From Phellopilus nigrolimitatus (Eukaryota > Basidiomycota > Agaricomycetes > Hymenochaetales > Hymenochaetaceae), in contig JAJOHG010000284.1 in the NCBI GenBank assembly GCA_021029095.1, positions 1-33,216 on the forward strand: 33,216 nucleotides of DNA. Direction: 5' to 3'. How positions within the stretch are numbered: the stretch's first letter is position 1; each line of letters begins with the position of its first letter. The notes under the pieces are model-generated. The model did not search any database. It saw nothing but the letters and a program-made list of their open reading frames with translations, and was not told where the DNA came from. Below, in pieces: positions 31,800 through 33,216 of the stretch. A program made the translations under genes and the position numbers.

Positions 31800-33216
31800 A
31801 AACATGCCTGCACTCGCAAGGCGCCTAGGGCGTGCGACGGACGCAACGGCAAAGCCGGAGAGGTTTGGAGAAGGTGCCTCTTCTCTAGATTTCACTTGCT
31901 TTACCAAGCGTGAAGGACCGGCTGACACTTCCAGACGAGTTATTAATGTTTATTTCTTCTTTACGGATTTCACTTTCTTGCATACACAGACTATGAGACA
32001 CGGCACCCCTGCATTCGCGAAACGCTTCGGGCTTGCGACGAACGCGACGGCGACGGTGACAAAAGCTCGAGGGGGTTGGCCGCCTCTCGTGTTTTTTGTT
32101 GCTTGAGTCTAGCGTGGAGGAGTGGATTGAGACAATCATGTGAGTCCTCTATGCATTTGCCGTATTACTGCGCTCGTTTCTCTTCCCGGGCAGAACTTCC
32201 GGCAATCGCAAGACGCATAAGGCGTGCGACGGACATGACGGTTACGCTGGGGAGGTCTCGAGAAGGTGCCTCTTCTCGGACCCCACCGGCTTGACCGAGC
32301 ATGGAGGGTCGGTAGGCTCTTCCAGGTGAGTCCTCCAATTCGATTCTTTCTCCTAACATTTTCAGTTCGTTGAATGAAGAGACTGCTTGAAACAATTTCG
32401 GTGAGTCATCGATTATCATGTCGCATTCACGCGCTTGGCATTCTCCCCACAGATAGTCTGGTTACGCTCGAAATGGCTTCAAGTTGACGAAGTAAGTTCA
32501 TCCAATATCTGACAGCTTCTCCGCCGCTCGAGTCTAGCGTGAAGAAATGGTATTGAGACATCACGTGAGTCGTCTTTTGCATTTCGCATTCGCGCGCTTT
32601 GTCTTCTTCCTGCAGATGGGCCTGTTTCGTGGGCACAATCGCGAGACGCACAGAGCGTGCGACGAACGCGACGGTCAGTCGGGAGAAGGTCCAGAGAAGG
32701 TGCCTCTTCTCGAAACCCCACCTGTCTGACTAAGCGGAGATCGGCAGACAGTCTAGGTGAGTCTTTCGCTTCGATTCCTTCCACAGGTAATTCCACCATT
32801 ACTTGCGGAGACTGCTTGAAAGAATTCGGTGGGTCTGTCAATTAAAACATTACCTTCACGCGCTTGGCATTCTCCCCATAGATACTCCGCAGTAGACGAA
32901 GTATCCGACAGTAGCCTCTAAGTCCTCCGCCGCTTGCGCTTAGCGTGAAGGAACGGTCTAAAACATATGTGAGTCATCTTGCATTTATAGCATTTGTACG
33001 CTCGGCCCTCTCCTCCAGATTTTTGCGCACCTATTTCAGGACGCAATCGCGAGACGCGCAAAGCGTGCGACGGACGCAAAGGGCACATCAGAGAGGTTTC
33101 GAGAAGGTGCCTCTTCCCGAAATCTGACCTGCTTGCACCAAGCGTGAGGGATTGGCTGATACTTCCAGATGAGTCGCTCAATTCCATCCTTCATTTCTCT
33201 TGTAATTTGACCTGTT
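31800..33216 (+). repeat. Degenerate tandem array of 405-435-bp units running off the right edge
   Basis: Three blocks recur in the same order. Block A is centred on GCGTGCGACGGACGC and the near-palindrome GAGAAGGTGCCTCTTCTC, at 31868, 32260, 32694 and 33101; a decayed partial copy lies near 32030. Block B is centred on CACGCGCTTGGCATTCTCCCC, at about 32428 and 32857. Block C is centred on TCTAGCGTGAAG, at about 32107, 32532 and 32938. Spacings are 392, 434 and 407 bp for A, 429 for B, and 425 and 406 for C. On the plus strand the blocks are separated by sequences like fungal introns (GTGAGTC donors, TTCCTGCAG or CCCCACAG acceptors about 50 bp apart). No frame stays open across a unit. I do not recognise the source. 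Confidence 0.8.

Noticed and set aside
31800..33216. Resemblance to a CRISPR array because of regular repeats
   Set aside because: Units are over 400 bp, degenerate and without short exact repeats and unique spacers; the organism is a eukaryote.

Overview
This window is nuclear DNA from a filamentous basidiomycete, most likely an Agaricomycete. The evidence is dense short introns (mostly 50-70 bp, GT-AG), GC-rich coding sequence, and protein families with a clear fungal or basidiomycete look: an HSF-type regulator, a LisH/Flo8-like regulator, paired BTB proteins, GPI8 and ARP2. Reading frames are broken by introns, so I rebuilt the gene models by hand from splice sites and checked that the phases add up. 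Nine genes come out of this. Eight give an uninterrupted protein; the ninth, the HSF gene, needs two single-base corrections.

Layout: 148-1572 is one arm of a 1.4-kb inverted duplication and carries a frameshifted copy of the last exon of the LisH gene. 1674-2090 holds a possible decayed gene. GPI8 (GPI transamidase catalytic subunit, 2610-4295, -) and ARP2 (5683-7436, -) follow. 7437-10388 is a long, mostly non-coding stretch with a recurring TGTACATGTA motif and a possible gene remnant. The HSF-type transcription factor is at 10389-13066 (+), followed by a pyrimidine-rich low-complexity tract. A coiled-coil protein (14368-15376, -) and pyridoxal kinase (16122-17713, -, with two Gcn4-type sites upstream) come next, then an AT-richer non-coding island.

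The second arm of the inverted duplication is at 18798-20839. It is the 3' end of the intact LisH/Flo8-like gene (20621-23737, -) and is interrupted by a 611-bp pogo/Tigger-type element with terminal inverted repeats; the other arm preserves the empty TA target site. After 2.4 kb without a recognisable gene come two tandem paralogous BTB genes (26237-27195 and 27835-28882, both -), the first with a duplicated final exon. An NAD(P)-binding extended SDR protein (29095-30358, -) has a TATA box. The last 1.4 kb is a degenerate tandem array of 405-435-bp units that carry splice-like signals and run off the right edge.

The genes do not form a pathway. This is an ordinary housekeeping/regulatory neighbourhood bordered by young duplications. 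The most interesting material is structural: the dated inverted duplication with its transposon, the duplicated terminal exon, the right-edge array, and the two C-run frameshifts in the HSF gene.
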